NCBI RefSeq assembly: GCF_006716425.1
Contig: NZ_VFOZ01000002.1
Location: 496,001 to 560,000 of the forward strand
DNA length: 64,000 nucleotides
From: Actinoallomurus bryophytorum
GTDB lineage: Bacteria; Actinomycetota; Actinomycetes; Streptosporangiales; Streptosporangiaceae
Direction: 5' to 3'
Both the position numbers and the translations under genes were made by a program. Below, piece by piece: positions 39,120 through 47,867 of the stretch (positions are counted from its first letter, which is position 1; every line of letters begins with the position of its first letter). Below the pieces are notes generated by a model, which was not told the origin of the DNA, did no database searches, and saw nothing but the letters and a program-made list of their open reading frames with translations.

Positions 39120-40708
39120 CTGAGCACCCCCGGAAGCCGGGCCACGAACACCGCGCCGGTGTCGTCCTCCCCCGTGCCGGCCAGCGTCACGTCGCCGCCG
39201 CGCGTCCGCGCGGCCGTACGCGCCAGTGCGAGGCCGATGCCGCGCGGCCGTCCGCCGTCGCCCTCGCGGGTGGACACGCCGTCGAGGAAGATGGCCTCGC
39301 GCAGATGCTCCGGCACGCCCTCGCCGGAGTCGGCGATGGTGGCGTGCAGGTCGGCGCCGTCGCCGAGGAGCTCGACCTCGACCCGCGCGGGCCGCCGCCC
39401 TCCGAGGCGCGCCGCCTCCAGCGCGTTCTCCACGAGGTTGCCGAGCACGGTGGTCACGTCCAGCGGCTCGGACACGCGTCCGGGCACCCAGGTGGTCTCG
39501 AGGATCTCCAGCTCGACGCCTTTCTCCGCCGCGACGGCGGCCTTGGCGGCGAGGAACGCCCCCAGGTACGGATCGGGTACCGTGCCCGGCGGCTCGCCCT
39601 TGGTGGTGGGGATCTCGGCGAGGGCCTGGATGTAGCCCGCCGCCTCCTGGTAGTGGCCGAGCTGGAGCAGCCCGGACAGTGTGTGCAGGCGGTTGGCGTA
39701 CTCGTGCCGCTGGGCGCGCAGCGCGTCGAACAGGGTGCGTACCGCGTCCAGCTCGCGGGCGAGCGACTCCACGTCGGTACGATCCCGCAGGCTGATCACC
39801 GCGCCGAGGCGGCGGCCGTCGTGGCTGACCTCGCGCCGGTTGACGACGAGCACCCGGTCGCCGGAGACGACGAAGACGTTCGGCGGCACCTCCTCGCCCT
39901 CCAGGACGGCGCGGAGCCGGCCGTTCACGGGCAGGTCCGCGACGAGCGTCCGGCGGGCGGGCGTGGCGTCGAGCAGCCGCGCGGCCTCCTCGTTGCAGAC
40001 GGTGACCCGGCCGCCGGTGTCCAGGGCGAGCACGCCCTCGCTGATGCCGTGCAGCACCGCCTCGCGTTCCTGGACCAGCTCGGCCAGCTCGTGGGGCTCC
40101 AGGCCCAGGGTCTGGCGTTTCAGCCGCCGGCCGATCGCGGCGGAGGCGAGCGCGCCGAGCAGGACCGTACCGGCGGCGAACAGGGCCGCCACCGCGAGCG
40201 TGCGGTGCACCCGGCGGTCGATCTCGCCGGCGTCGAACCCGACGCTGACCTCGCCGACCAGGGTGCCCACGTGGTCGTACAGCGGGACCTTGCCACGGGC
40301 GGACAGGCCGAGCGTGCCGCGTTCGATGACCATGACCTCGTGCCCGGACAGTGCCGCGGAGGGATCGGTGCTGACCCGCTTGCCGATCTCGGCGCGGTTG
40401 GGGTGGGCCAGCCGGATGCCGCGTCTGTCCGTCACGACGACGAACAGCGCGCCGGTGGCCCGCCGGATCCGCTCCGCCCGTGCCTCGACGACACCCTGCG
40501 GGTCGCCGTTCTCCACGGCGTCGCCGATCACCGGGTCGGACGCGACGGAGCGCGCGAGGGTGAGCGCCCGCCAGCCGAACTGGTGCCGCAGCTCATCACG
40601 CTGCACCCAGGCGGCGAGACCGCACCCTGTCGCGGCGACGAGCACCACGACACCGATCTGCAGGATCAGCACCTGGTGCACGAAGCGGATGCGCGGACGC
40701 CGGGTCAT
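39116..40708 (-). CDS. CitA/DcuS-type sensor histidine kinase
   Basis: A 530-residue membrane sensor. The first helix is at about 12-32; an extracellular PAS-like (CitA) domain follows at about 40-165 (GALFVVVTDRRGIRLAHPN). A second helix lies at about 175-195, then a cytoplasmic PAS domain (GVLALDTGGRVTVCNEEA). The phospho-acceptor His is in QRHEYANRLHTLSG and the ATPase domain has NLVENALEA and GIGLALAR. MTRRPRIRF was chosen as the start because it directly precedes the first helix. The ligand is predicted to be a small carboxylate-like molecule, but this is family inference only. Confidence 0.92.
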   Translation of the reverse strand: MTRRPRIRFVHQVLILQIGVVVLVAATGCGLAAWVQRDELRHQFGWRALTLARSVASDPVIGDAVENGDPQGVVEARAERIRRATGALFVVVTDRRGIRLAHPNRAEIGKRVSTDPSAALSGHEVMVIERGTLGLSARGKVPLYDHVGTLVGEVSVGFDAGEIDRRVHRTLAVAALFAAGTVLLGALASAAIGRRLKRQTLGLEPHELAELVQEREAVLHGISEGVLALDTGGRVTVCNEEAARLLDATPARRTLVADLPVNGRLRAVLEGEEVPPNVFVVSGDRVLVVNRREVSHDGRRLGAVISLRDRTDVESLARELDAVRTLFDALRAQRHEYANRLHTLSGLLQLGHYQEAAGYIQALAEIPTTKGEPPGTVPDPYLGAFLAAKAAVAAEKGVELEILETTWVPGRVSEPLDVTTVLGNLVENALEAARLGGRRPARVEVELLGDGADLHATIADSGEGVPEHLREAIFLDGVSTREGDGGRPRGIGLALARTAARTRGGDVTLAGTGEDDTGAVFVARLPGVLS

Positions 40709-40863
40709 GACGTCTGAACCGTAACGGAAGCGGCGTTCGCCCGCCCTGCGAGCAGAATGCACAAAACAACGATTTAAACACGCAACATGGTGAAACGCGT
40801 TCTTGTGAGTAGAAGGCGGGCAAGGCTTAACGCAGTGGAAACACGGTCGTAGCGTCTGGCGAC

Positions 40864-41694
40864 ATGCCCACGCAAGCAGGCTCTGACGGTCCCGCGATCG
40901 AGCTTCGCGGCGCCACCAAGCGTTTCCGATCATCGGGCGGAGTGCACACGGCCGTCCGTGACCTCGACCTCACCGTGAACTCTGGGGAGTTCGTGGCGGT
41001 GGTCGGCCCCACCGGCTGCGGCAAGTCCACCACACTCTCGCTCGTCTCAGGGCTGGAGCCGGCCTCCGCCGGCGAGACACTGGTGTACGGCAGACCGGTC
41101 AACGGCATCCCCGACGGTGTCGGCTACATGTTCCAGACCGACGCCGTCCTCCCCTGGCGATCCGTGCTCGACAACGTGGCGACCGGCCCTCGCTACCGGG
41201 GGGCGAGCCGGCGCGCCGCACGAGAGAAGGCCCGCGACTGGGTGGAGCGCGTCGGCCTCGGCGGCTTCGAGTCCTATTACCCGCACCAGCTGTCCGGTGG
41301 CATGCGCAAGCGGGTCGCGCTCGCTCAGACGCTGGTCAACGAGCCGTCGATCCTGCTGATGGACGAGCCGTTCTCCGCGCTCGACGTGCAGACACGCGGG
41401 CTGATGCAGGACGAGCTGCTGCGGCTGTGGTCGGGCGGCACGTCGCGCGGCGCCGCGGTCGTCTTCGTCACCCACGACCTGGAGGAGGCGGTCGCGCTCG
41501 GCGACCGCGTGGTGGTGATGACCGCCGGGCCCGCGACCGTCAAGGCGTCCTTCCACGTCCCCCTGGAGCGGCCGCGCGACGCGGAGGAGATCCGGCTGAC
41601 GCCGGAGTTCCTGGCGATCTACCGCGAGGTGTGGGAGTCGCTGCGCGAAGAGGTCCAGATCACCCGAGAGAGGAGTTCCGGCCGTGCTGCCTGA
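40864..41694 (+). CDS. ABC importer ATPase (nitrate/taurine/pyrimidine type)
   Basis: A 276-residue ATPase of the SsuB/TauB/ThiZ group. The Walker A is GPTGCGKST at about 48-56, the Q-loop is YMFQTDAVLPW, the signature is LSGGMRKRV and the Walker B is ILLMDEPFSALD. It overlaps the permease gene by 11 bp. With the permease and NMT1-type binding protein it forms one operon, divergent from a CitA/CitB-type two-component system. Confidence 0.92.
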   Translation: MPTQAGSDGPAIELRGATKRFRSSGGVHTAVRDLDLTVNSGEFVAVVGPTGCGKSTTLSLVSGLEPASAGETLVYGRPVNGIPDGVGYMFQTDAVLPWRSVLDNVATGPRYRGASRRAAREKARDWVERVGLGGFESYYPHQLSGGMRKRVALAQTLVNEPSILLMDEPFSALDVQTRGLMQDELLRLWSGGTSRGAAVVFVTHDLEEAVALGDRVVVMTAGPATVKASFHVPLERPRDAEEIRLTPEFLAIYREVWESLREEVQITRERSSGRAA

Positions 41695-42559
41695 CCTTAC
41701 GATCGACTCCGCCCCCGAGGACACCTCGGGCGATGACCACGCGATCGCGCAGGCGCGCGGCGCGCAGCGGCGCCGGCTCATCGTGATCAACACCGTACGG
41801 ATCCTGCTGGTCGTCGCGGTGCTCGGCTCGTGGGAGCTGGCCGCGTCCCACTGGATCGACCCGTTCTACTACTCCAAGCCGAGCGCGATCTGGCACCGCC
41901 TGGTCGACTGGTTCACGAACGGCACGTCGCAGGGCTCGATCTGGCAGCAGATCGCGTACACGCTGGAAGAGGCACTGATCGGCTTCGCCCTGGGCAGTGT
42001 GGGCGGCGTCGTGCTCGGCATCGTGCTCGGCCGCAGCCGCTTCCTGTCCGACGTGTGCGCGCCGTTCATCAAGGCCGCCAACGCGATTCCCCGCATCATC
42101 CTGGCCTCGCTGTTCGTCATCTGGTTCGGCCTCGGCATGTCCTCCAAGGTCGCGACCGCGTTCGTCCTGGTGTTCTTCGCGGTGTTCTTCAACGCCTTCC
42201 AGGGGGCACGCGAGGTCGACCGCAACCTGGTGAACAACGCTCGGATCCTGGGGGCCGGCCGGTTCCAGGTGCTCAGCACGATCGTCGTGCCCAGCGCCAC
42301 CTCCTGGATCCTCGCCTCGCTCCACTCGGCGTTCGGCTTCGCCATCATCGGCGCGGTCGTCGGCGAGTACAGCGGCGCGGACAAGGGTCTCGGCCTGCTC
42401 ATCAACCACGCCCAAGGCACTTTCGACTCGGCCGGCATCTACGCCGGAATGATCATCATCACGGTGATCGCCCTGCTGGCCGAGTGGCTGCTCACCCTGC
42501 TCGAACGCCGCCTGCTGCGGTGGCGTCCTCCCTCGTCCAGCGTCGAAGTACAGATCTAA
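41684..42559 (+). CDS. ABC importer permease (SsuC/TauC type)
   Basis: A 291-residue membrane protein with about six helices after a 35-residue cytoplasmic N-terminus. The coupling loop NNARILGAGRFQVLSTIVVP matches this importer group. The GTG start lies within the ATPase gene, with GAGAGGAG upstream. It carries the ligand delivered by the lipoprotein encoded next. Confidence 0.91.
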   Translation: MLPDLTIDSAPEDTSGDDHAIAQARGAQRRRLIVINTVRILLVVAVLGSWELAASHWIDPFYYSKPSAIWHRLVDWFTNGTSQGSIWQQIAYTLEEALIGFALGSVGGVVLGIVLGRSRFLSDVCAPFIKAANAIPRIILASLFVIWFGLGMSSKVATAFVLVFFAVFFNAFQGAREVDRNLVNNARILGAGRFQVLSTIVVPSATSWILASLHSAFGFAIIGAVVGEYSGADKGLGLLINHAQGTFDSAGIYAGMIIITVIALLAEWLLTLLERRLLRWRPPSSSVEVQI

Positions 42560-42569
42560 GGAGCCACCC

Positions 42570-43622
42570 ATGCGTACGGCCACCCGCATCGCCGCGGCCG
42601 CGATCGCCGCCACCACCGCACTGTCGCTCTCCGCCTGCCGCGACTCCCATGCCTCCTCCTCGGGCGGGAGCGGCGGCAAGAACGACACCATCAAGATCAT
42701 GGTCGGCGGCATCGACAAGGTGATCTACCTGCCGGCCAAGCTCACCGAGCAGCTCGGCTACTTCAAGGAGCAGGGCGTGAACGTCCAGCTGCTCACCGAG
42801 CCGGCCGGAGCGCAGGCGGAGAACGTGCTGATCTCCGGCGACGTGAGCGGCGTCGTGGGTTTCTACGACCACACGATCGACCTGCAGACCAAGGACAAGT
42901 GCATCGAGAGCGTGCTGCAGTTCGCCGACGTGCCGGGCGAGGCCGAGATGGTGTCGACCGCGAAGGCCGGCCAGATCACCTCGCCCGCGGCGTTCAAGGG
43001 CAAGAAGCTCGGCGTCACCAGCCCCGGCTCGTCCACCGACTTCCTCACGCAGTACCTGGCGACCAAGAACGGCGTGCCGACGTCGGGCTACACGACGGTG
43101 AAGGCGGGTGCGGGCCAGACGTTCATCGCCGCGCTCAACAACGGCGGCATCGACGGGGGCATGACGACCGACCCGACCATCGCCCAGCTGACGAACACCG
43201 GCAAGGGGAAGGTCCTGATCGACATGCGCACCGAGGAGGGAACGCGCGCGGCACTCGGGGGCCTGTACCCGTCGAGCTCGCTCTACATGAACTGCGACTA
43301 CGTCAAGTCACACGCGGAGGCCGTACAGAAACTGGTGAACGCGCTGGTCAAGACCCTGGGCTGGATCAAGGCGCACAAGCCGGCGGAGATCGCGGCCAAG
43401 ATGCCGGCCGACTACGCGGGCGGCAACCCCAAGCTGTACGAGAAGGCGATCGCGGACAGCATCGGCATGTTCAACGCCGACGGCGTGATGCCGGCGGACG
43501 GCGCGAAGAACGTTCTGAACGTCCTGGCGCAGTTCTCCCCCAACGTGAAGGGCAAGAAGGACAGCATCGACCTGTCCACGACCTACACGACGGAATTCGC
43601 GTCCAAGGCTCCCAAGCAGTAA
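42570..43622 (+). CDS. NMT1/THI5-type substrate-binding lipoprotein
   Basis: A 350-residue binding protein with lipobox LSLSAC (Cys23) and a low-complexity Ser/Gly linker. The NMT1/THI5-like fold begins at KIMVGGIDKVIYLPAKLTEQLGYF and includes the GVTSPGSSTDFLTQYL and DGGMTTDPT segments. Known members bind pyrimidine precursors, taurine, nitrate or aromatic sulfonates. The CitA-like sensor next door hints at a carboxylate-like ligand, but sequence alone does not decide. It is followed by a strong terminator. Confidence 0.9.
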   Translation: MRTATRIAAAAIAATTALSLSACRDSHASSSGGSGGKNDTIKIMVGGIDKVIYLPAKLTEQLGYFKEQGVNVQLLTEPAGAQAENVLISGDVSGVVGFYDHTIDLQTKDKCIESVLQFADVPGEAEMVSTAKAGQITSPAAFKGKKLGVTSPGSSTDFLTQYLATKNGVPTSGYTTVKAGAGQTFIAALNNGGIDGGMTTDPTIAQLTNTGKGKVLIDMRTEEGTRAALGGLYPSSSLYMNCDYVKSHAEAVQKLVNALVKTLGWIKAHKPAEIAAKMPADYAGGNPKLYEKAIADSIGMFNADGVMPADGAKNVLNVLAQFSPNVKGKKDSIDLSTTYTTEFASKAPKQ

Positions 43623-43642
43623 CGGGAGCGGCGGCCGAGGCT

Positions 43643-43673
43643 GCGGGGCGGGCACCGGGGGTGCCCGCCCCGC
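43643..43673 (+). terminator. Terminator of the NMT1-type importer operon
   Basis: Perfect 14-bp stem (GCGGGGCGGGCACC with its complement), loop GGG, 21 bp after the stop. Confidence 0.9.
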
Positions 43674-43733
43674 ACCATTTCCCCGCCTGCCGTTCCGGGG
43701 CGAATGCCGGACGGCTCGCGCGGCGGTCTCCCG

Positions 43734-44375
43734 TCACATGCCGAACCGTGCGCGCCGCACGGCTTCGACCGCCGCGGCGGGCCCGCTCACCTCGACCTGT
43801 GCGACGCTCTGCCGGCCGAAGAGATAGAGCAGCAGCTCGCCGGGAGGTCCGGAGATGCGCGCCGTGGGTACTCCCCGCCGCGCTCGAACGGTCTTGGCGG
43901 TCCCCGCCCACTGAAGCTCGAGACCCGCGCCGCGCAGCCGCCGCGCGAGGAACCAGCGCGCGCGACCGACGTTGCGCCAGAGGGCCTCGTCCATCGCGTG
44001 CTCGTTCGCCCGAGGACCACGGCCGTCGGCCCTGCGTACGTCCTCGTGGTGGACGAAGAGCTCGTTGAGGTTCGGGACCTCGCGTACCCATCCGATGCGG
44101 AAGACGCCTGGTGGCGGTCCCGATCGGATCGCCTCGGTGAGCCCGGCGAAGTCGCTCAGCGCAAGCGCTCTTCGTCGTCGTTCGGCGAAGCGTGCCCACG
44201 TACCGGGCAGGACGAGCCCGGGGCCGGCGAGGTGGTCGCGCTCGCGGATGACGAGGTGCGCGGCGAGGTCGCGGGTCGTCCACGGCGCGAGGAGAGTGGG
44301 CGCCTCGGGACCGAGCTCGTCCAACAGGTCGCTGAGCCGTGCTCTCTCGGCGGCGTCGAAGAGCGGATCGGCCAT
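43734..44375 (-). CDS. TIGR03085-like (DinB/maleylpyruvate isomerase-fold) protein
   Basis: A 213-residue cytoplasmic protein. The N-terminal half has the helical-bundle signature of this group: LLAPWTTRDLAAHLVIRERDHL (about 29-50), with the His that ligates metal in relatives, and LNELFVHHEDVRRADG (about 104-119). The C-terminal third resembles an MDMPI C-terminal domain (ISGPPGELLLYLFGR). Some relatives are mycothiol-dependent enzymes. The exact reaction is not known. The start at MADPLF follows a plausible GGCGACATGG context but no strong ribosome site. Confidence 0.85.
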   Translation of the reverse strand: MADPLFDAAERARLSDLLDELGPEAPTLLAPWTTRDLAAHLVIRERDHLAGPGLVLPGTWARFAERRRRALALSDFAGLTEAIRSGPPPGVFRIGWVREVPNLNELFVHHEDVRRADGRGPRANEHAMDEALWRNVGRARWFLARRLRGAGLELQWAGTAKTVRARRGVPTARISGPPGELLLYLFGRQSVAQVEVSGPAAAVEAVRRARFGM

Positions 44376-44499
44376 GTCGCCGGAGTGTAGCGAGGCCGTC
44401 GGCCGACTTCGAGGCTTTCCGAGGACGAGCCACATTCCGGCATAGATCAGTCGCTCCCGGCCTGCCCCGGAACTGCTGTCCCGGTCGAGATCGCCCCGG

Positions 44500-44904
44500 T
44501 CAGGACCGGCCGGCGCCCGCGGAACCGGGCGCCGCCCCACCGGCCCGCGCGGTGGCGGGGTCATCGTCCGTCGTCGTCGTCCCTTCGGCCAGCACGAGGG
44601 CCAGCAGTCCGGGGAAGCACGCATCGAACTCGGATCGCCGGAGGCGGTTGAGGCGGCGTGCGCCCTTGTCCAGTTGTTCCAGCAGGCCGGCGGCGCGGAG
44701 TACGGCGAAGTGGTGGCTGGCGGTGGCCTTGGAGACCGGCAGGTCGAAGGTGCCGCAGGCGCGGGTGAAGTCGGGCTCGCCGGCCAGCTCGCGCAGGATC
44801 GAGCGGCGCACCGGGTCGGTGAGCGCGTCCAGTGCGTCCTGCAGCGCCACGTCAGCCGGGTCGACGTGGACCAGGTTCCCGCGGCGGCGGGTCGGCTCGG
44901 TCAT
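44500..44904 (-). CDS. ArsR-family transcriptional regulator
   Basis: A 134-residue winged helix-turn-helix protein: ALTDPVRRSILRELAG (about 27-42), recognition helix SKATASHHFAVLRAAGLL (about 78-95), then a low-complexity Ala/Thr tail. No metal-binding Cys cluster is visible, so it is more likely a general repressor. It is divergent from the remnant of an SDR gene that may once have been its target. Confidence 0.88.
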   Translation of the reverse strand: MTEPTRRRGNLVHVDPADVALQDALDALTDPVRRSILRELAGEPDFTRACGTFDLPVSKATASHHFAVLRAAGLLEQLDKGARRLNRLRRSEFDACFPGLLALVLAEGTTTTDDDPATARAGGAAPGSAGAGRS

Positions 44905-44977
44905 GGCGGATCCTTACCGGTTCGATGTGTTCGATCGTTATCGTACACTCCCAAGTGTTCGATCCAGATCTAACGCT

Positions 44978-45196
44978 TGGGGGGCCGGGACCGGCGCCAC
45001 CGTCTACGTGACCGGGCGCAGCACGTCGCCCGGCGACTCATTCCACGACGGAACGATCGCCGAGACGGGGGCGCTCGTCGACCGCGCCGGGGGCACGGGT
45101 GTTCCCGTGCGGGTCGATCACTTCGGCGGCGGCACACCACGGTCGCTACGCCATGAGCTGGGCGGGCCGCCGGAGCTCCACCCCAGCCTCCGGTGA
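44978..45196 (+). pseudogene. Remnant of a short-chain dehydrogenase gene
   Basis: Only about 60 residues with SDR character remain: GATVYVTGRST (strand and helix after the nucleotide loop), GTIAETGALVDRAGGTG and VPVRVDHF. The normal glycine-rich loop upstream is shortened and there is no ribosome site or start. No active-site Tyr/Lys region follows before the stop. The piece starts just after the ArsR promoter region, consistent with a deleted ArsR target gene. Confidence 0.7.
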
Positions 45197-45209
45197 CGCC
45201 GGCGGCGGC

Positions 45210-45956
45210 TCAGCCGACCCGGACGGTCTCGTCCTCGCGCACCACGTCGACGTCTCCGTCGTAGGACCTGCGGGCCGCCTCCTCGGCCCGCACGGCGAGA
45301 GTGCCGGGCCACAGGTGCGTGAGCATCAGGCGCCCGGCGCCCGCGCGGGTGGCGTGCTCACCGGCCTGCAGTGCGCTCGACAGGTAGCGCGCGTCGGCGG
45401 CCGGGACCTGATCGGGGTAGGTGGCCTCCGCCAGGAAGAGGTCGGCGTCGCGGGCGAGGTCGGCCAGCTCACGGCACGGGCCGGTGTCCCCGGTGTAGGC
45501 GAGTACCTTGCCGCCGCTGGTGAGCCGCAGACCGGCGTTGGGCACGAAGTGCGGCAGCGCCCAGCTGTCCACGGTGAACGGCCCGATCTCGAACCGGACT
45601 CCCGCCGTGAACGAACGCAGCGTGAAGGCGTCGTCGAGCATGCCGGGCCGGTCCAGGGCCAGGACACGGTCGAGCGCGCCGGGCAGCGCGTGGACCGGCA
45701 GCTTCGGTGCCGGATCGGGGTCGAGCGCGCGTGCCCGCAGGAGGGGGTTCAGGTCGGCGCAGTGGTCGGGGTGGCCGTGGCTGACCAGGACCGCGTCGAC
45801 ACCCGCCGCGGCCACGTGCCGCAGCAGGCGCGGCAGCGTCGCGTAGCCGGGGTCCACGAGCAGCCGGAAGCCGTCGTCCTCGATCAGATAGCCACTGCAC
45901 GCGCGTCCGGCCGCGGGCCAGGCACCGCAGCTGCCGAGTACCGTCATCCGCATCAC
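45210..45956 (-). CDS. Metallo-beta-lactamase-fold hydrolase (RNase Z-like)
   Basis: A 248-residue hydrolase with the motif SHGHPDH (about 59-65), a GDTGP metal-ligand segment (about 153) and a final His in LTHLWPG. These are the zinc-binding positions of the MBL superfamily. The N-terminus MTVLGSCGAWPA is typical of the actinomycete group annotated as RNase Z-like or AHL-lactonase-like. The true substrate is not clear. Either of two nearby Met codons could be the start. Confidence 0.9.
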   Translation of the reverse strand: MMRMTVLGSCGAWPAAGRACSGYLIEDDGFRLLVDPGYATLPRLLRHVAAAGVDAVLVSHGHPDHCADLNPLLRARALDPDPAPKLPVHALPGALDRVLALDRPGMLDDAFTLRSFTAGVRFEIGPFTVDSWALPHFVPNAGLRLTSGGKVLAYTGDTGPCRELADLARDADLFLAEATYPDQVPAADARYLSSALQAGEHATRAGAGRLMLTHLWPGTLAVRAEEAARRSYDGDVDVVREDETVRVG

Positions 45957-46165
45957 GCCGGCTCCCGTCCACCGAGAAATGACCTGCCAGGGACCGTCTC
46001 GAAGTCCCCGGGAAGGCGGCGGACTTCTGGGCAGGACCTGGGCCGATCGGGGTCATCATTCCCGCGGACGCCCGTCGGACGGGCGCGGCGGCGGCGATTT
46101 GCCGGGAAAAGTAGTGTTCGCACCTTAAATTGAACCTCCGGCATGGGTTATCCGTTGTTCAAAAC

Positions 46166-46699
46166 ATGGCACCTCGCAACGCGCTTCCGCATCATGCCCG
46201 GTCCGCGTCGGTCCCCGGCATCCGGGGTGTGGCGACGGTGACCTCGGCTCTGGTGATGCGCGCCCCCGCCCACGTCGTCTACGCGTTCCTCTCCCGGCTT
46301 CCCAACCACGGGCTGATCACCGGCCGCCGCCTCCGGCTGGAGAGCGTGACGGCCGACGGCATGGGCGCCCGTATCGCGATGCGCGGGCCGCTGGGCATCC
46401 GCCGTACGGCCCGCACCTGTGTCACGGACCTTCATCCGCCTCGTGGCTTCGGCGGTACGGCGGCGGTCGGCCGCCGTACCGAGGCGTACGTGCAGTGGAC
46501 GATCGAGCGCGCCGGGACCGGCTCGCTCGTCACCCTGACCGCGACGATCTTCAGGGCCGGCGCGCTCGACCGGCTGCTGCTCACCCTCGGCGGCCGGCGG
46601 TGGCTGGCCCGCAGCTTCGACCGCGCGCTCGTCCTGCTCGCCGTGGCCATGGAGAGCGCACTCGACACCGGCGAGCCGTGCGCGCGGATGGCCGGTTAG
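46166..46699 (+). CDS. SRPBCC-like (START-fold) protein
   Basis: A protein of about 177 residues. From ATVTSALVMRAPAHVVYAFLSRLPNH onward it looks like the first strand and helix of a polyketide-cyclase/START fold, with later strands (EAYVQWTIERAGTGSLVTLTAT) and a C-terminal helix. Such proteins bind small lipids. No ribosome site supports any start; TTG at 46130, ATG at 46166 or GTG at 46228 are all possible. Stand-alone gene. Confidence 0.6.
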   Translation: MAPRNALPHHARSASVPGIRGVATVTSALVMRAPAHVVYAFLSRLPNHGLITGRRLRLESVTADGMGARIAMRGPLGIRRTARTCVTDLHPPRGFGGTAAVGRRTEAYVQWTIERAGTGSLVTLTATIFRAGALDRLLLTLGGRRWLARSFDRALVLLAVAMESALDTGEPCARMAG

Positions 46700-46997
46700 C
46701 ACGGGGCGGGCCCCGGCCCGGGCCTTCTCCGGCGCGTAAGGGATGTCCGCGCCGCCGAATACGCAAGTGACCTGGCGAGACACCGGATTCCCCTGCGTCG
46801 CGACGGGGGCGGTGAGTCGTCTTGCGAACAGAGGGAACAACGGTCGCGGTAAGTGATCGGATAACGCGTTTTCGTGGTGGCATCGCCGCCACGCGGAGCG
46901 GTACTCGCATTCCCTCGCAAAGCACCTCTAGTCGGTTGTTTTAGGACGTTTTGCGGGGGCAAAGAACGCTCGCAACTGCAACCCACCGGAGGCAACC
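46700..46997. other. Intergenic region upstream of the acidic protein pair
   Basis: About 300 bp without a gene. It contains GC-rich inverted segments just after 46700 and a T-rich stretch (GGTTGTTTTAGGACGTTTTG) about 65 bp before the next start, possibly promoter DNA. No defined element recognised. Confidence 0.45.
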
Positions 46998-47864
46998 ATG
47001 TCGACCGTCATAGTGGTCGTCATCGTCATAGTCGTGATCGTCGCACTCGGAGCCGCCGCGTTCTTCGCGCGGGGACAGGCCCGCCGACGTGGCCTGCAAC
47101 AGCGTTTCGGTCCCGAGTACGACCGGACCGTCGAGAGCCACGAGAGCACCCGCGAAGCCGAGCAGGAGCTCAAGGCCCGCGAGAAGCGGCATGACGAGCT
47201 GGAGATTCATCCGCTGGACCCGGCGGCGCGTGAGCGTCATCTCGCCGAATGGCGTCAGGTCCAGGAGCGTTTCGTGGACGCGCCCGAGGAGGCCGTGACC
47301 GAGGCGGACCGTCTGCTCGTCCTCGTGATGGGCGAGCGGGGTTACCCGACCGAGGGCTACGAGCAGCAGGTCTCCGACCTGTCCGTCGAACACGCCAGCA
47401 CCATCGACCGGTACCGGCAGGCGCACGACATCAGCGCGCAGGCCGAGGCCAAGAAGGCGTCGACCGAGGACCTCCGTCAGGCCATGGTGCACTACCGCGC
47501 GCTGTTCACCGAGCTCCTCGACACCGACGAGGACGCCGTCACCAACGGGCGTGCGAACGGTGCCGTCACCGAGCACGGGACCAGGGCCGATGAGCCCGTG
47601 GCCGAGCCGGTCGTCGAGCCCGCGGCGGCCGAGCCCGTGGTCAGTGAGCCCATGGCCGATGAGCCCGTCGTGAGTGAGCCCGTGGCGGAGGAGCCCGTGG
47701 TGAGTGAGCCCGTGGTGAACGAGCCGTCGGGGACCACCGAGCGCGACGCCACCGAGACGGAGGCGCGGGACGAGGTCGGAGAGGGCACCGAGGCCAAGAC
47801 CGGCGCTCGTACGAGGAGCGGCAGGCGGACCGCACGCCGTGACAGCGATGACGAGGGAGTGTAG
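46998..47864 (+). CDS. Membrane-anchored acidic protein with EPV repeats
   Basis: A 288-residue protein. A strongly hydrophobic N-terminal helix (about 3-25) is followed by a charged helical region. A domain at about 72-165 begins AARERHLAEWRQVQERFVDAPEEAV. A repetitive E-P-V-rich segment (about 195-246) and a basic tail (ARTRSGRRTARR) follow. The W-x-x-V-x-x-x-F-V-D-x-P-x-x-A-V signature recurs in the protein encoded directly behind it. The function is not known; it is predicted to be a membrane protein with the domain inside. Good ribosome site GGAGG before the ATG. Confidence 0.8.
   Translation: MSTVIVVVIVIVVIVALGAAAFFARGQARRRGLQQRFGPEYDRTVESHESTREAEQELKAREKRHDELEIHPLDPAARERHLAEWRQVQERFVDAPEEAVTEADRLLVLVMGERGYPTEGYEQQVSDLSVEHASTIDRYRQAHDISAQAEAKKASTEDLRQAMVHYRALFTELLDTDEDAVTNGRANGAVTEHGTRADEPVAEPVVEPAAAEPVVSEPMADEPVVSEPVAEEPVVSEPVVNEPSGTTERDATETEARDEVGEGTEAKTGARTRSGRRTARRDSDDEGV
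47631..47720 (+). repeat. Six 15-bp coding repeats (EPV-type)
   Basis: Six near-identical 15-bp units starting GAGCCCGTGGT, coding EPVVS, EPMAD, EPVVS, EPVAE, EPVVS and EPVVN. Confidence 0.9.
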
Positions 47865-47867
47865 GCG

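Noticed and set aside
46700-46997. Possible riboswitch or stress-sigma promoter upstream of the acidic protein pair
   Set aside because: T-rich and GC-rich inverted segments are present, but no consensus could be matched with confidence.
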